Shown one piece after another: positions 63,699-64,000 of a DNA stretch of 64,000 bases (positions are counted from its first letter, which is position 1; the number at the start of each line of letters is the position of its first letter). The position numbers and the translations under genes are program-made. The stretch is from Rhodospirillales bacterium (GTDB taxonomy: Bacteria > Pseudomonadota > Alphaproteobacteria > Rhodospirillales > Thalassospiraceae), in NCBI GenBank assembly GCA_019634165.1, contig JAHQVT010000006.1, positions 310,001 to 374,000 of the forward strand. The letters run 5' to 3'. The notes under the pieces were generated by a model. That model ran no database searches. It worked only from the letters and a program-made list of their open reading frames with translations, and was not told the origin of the DNA.

Positions 63699-63865
63699 TA
63701 CGTTTTTCGTGTCCGGTTCTTGCGCCCGAAGGCGATCATTATGCTGTGCTTCAATAACCCGAATGGTCGATACACATATATATAGTGTGTCAGTATTTCA
63801 GATCAGATTGCGCAAATTGCAGCAAATCACAACAATATTTGTCACGCCCTAATTCGACGCGACTC

Positions 63866-64000
63866 TCATTTGGCGATACGCGATACCCTATTTCCGGGGT
63901 GGCGTTCAACCCTTCCTGCAAGTTCGAGTTCAATCAAAATTGTCGAAACCTGTTCTGCCGACAAGCCAGACGTACGGATTAGCTCGTCGATTAATAGGGG
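63866..64000 (-). CDS. dprA: DNA-processing protein DprA, C-terminal end
   Basis: Only the last 44 residues are in the window (minus strand, stop TGA at 63868-63866). They read [20 protein letters not shown], then [18 protein letters not shown], the winged-helix DprA C-terminal domain. The Rossmann core lies beyond the right edge. DprA loads RecA on incoming single-stranded DNA in transformation. 167 nt upstream of topA. Confidence 0.85.
   Translation of the reverse strand, partial: PLLIDELIRTSGLSAEQVSTILIELELAGRVERHPGNRVSRIAK

Noticed and set aside
1-64000. CRISPR array, tRNA or rRNA genes, prophage, integrase or insertion sequence
   Set aside because: No repeat-spacer pattern, cloverleaf, rRNA segment or transposase/integrase frame was seen on either strand.

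Overview
The window looks like a stretch of chromosome from a marine alphaproteobacterium of the Rhodospirillales, most like Thalassospira. This rests on moderate GC, the alphaproteobacterial-type serC, an rpoH / RluD-type / DUF6476 / M67-peptidase neighbourhood, FutA/IdiA-type iron-binding proteins and the order rnr-topA-dprA. It is an inference from gene content, not a taxonomic search. I see no tRNA or rRNA genes, CRISPR array, integrase, insertion sequence or prophage.

Layout. 1-7.4 kb: the end of a PLP-dependent decarboxylase, a PhzF-like isomerase, an SLC13-type permease, then serC, hisZ and purA closed by a strong terminator. 7.5-10.2 kb: a C-terminally anchored pseudokinase with a small membrane partner. 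10.3-16.1 kb: rpoH and an RluD-type pseudouridine synthase (minus strand), a DUF6476-like protein and a JAMM/M67 peptidase (plus), and two tandem HD-GYP paralogues (minus). 16.2-21.2 kb: a glycine betaine/proline ABC system (proV, proW, proX) whose binding-protein gene is separated from proWV by a DCC-family gene and a frameshifted pentapeptide-repeat gene. 21.5-27.7 kb: a DEDD exonuclease, three tandem Fe(III)-binding proteins and one FbpB-type permease, preceded by a perfect TGTGA-N6-TCACA site and a 7-1-7 Fur-type palindrome. 27.8-30.7 kb: moeA and a beta-CASP metallo-hydrolase. 30.8-43.7 kb: a tightly packed co-directional operon of glycosyltransferases, a histidine phosphatase, a polysaccharide deacetylase, a membrane protein and a complete oligopeptide-type ABC importer, mostly with ATGA overlaps. 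43.7-53.4 kb: a GNAT protein, a methyltransferase, an overlapping MFS-mnmC-dusA cluster, an ArsC/Spx-like protein, a HAD phosphatase, ggt and an alpha/beta-hydrolase. 53.6-58.5 kb: a CRP-type regulator, a predicted small RNA, DUF423, rpmG, a CtpA-type lipoprotein protease, DUF983 and an Hpt/pseudo-receiver protein. 58.6-64 kb: rnr, topA and the end of dprA.

The strongest new signal is downstream of the CRP-type gene. A perfect TGTGA-N6-TCACA operator is centred exactly 41.5 bp before a predicted start of an approximately 83-nt RNA, which has a C-rich hairpin loop and ends in an 11-bp terminator stem plus T7. The adjacent regulator carries the CRP recognition-helix residues (R, E, R) that read TGTGA. 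A second perfect copy of the site lies upstream of the iron-binding-protein genes, suggesting a small CRP-sRNA-iron circuit. Other candidates are the 12.9-kb glycan/transport operon and the anchored pseudokinase pair.
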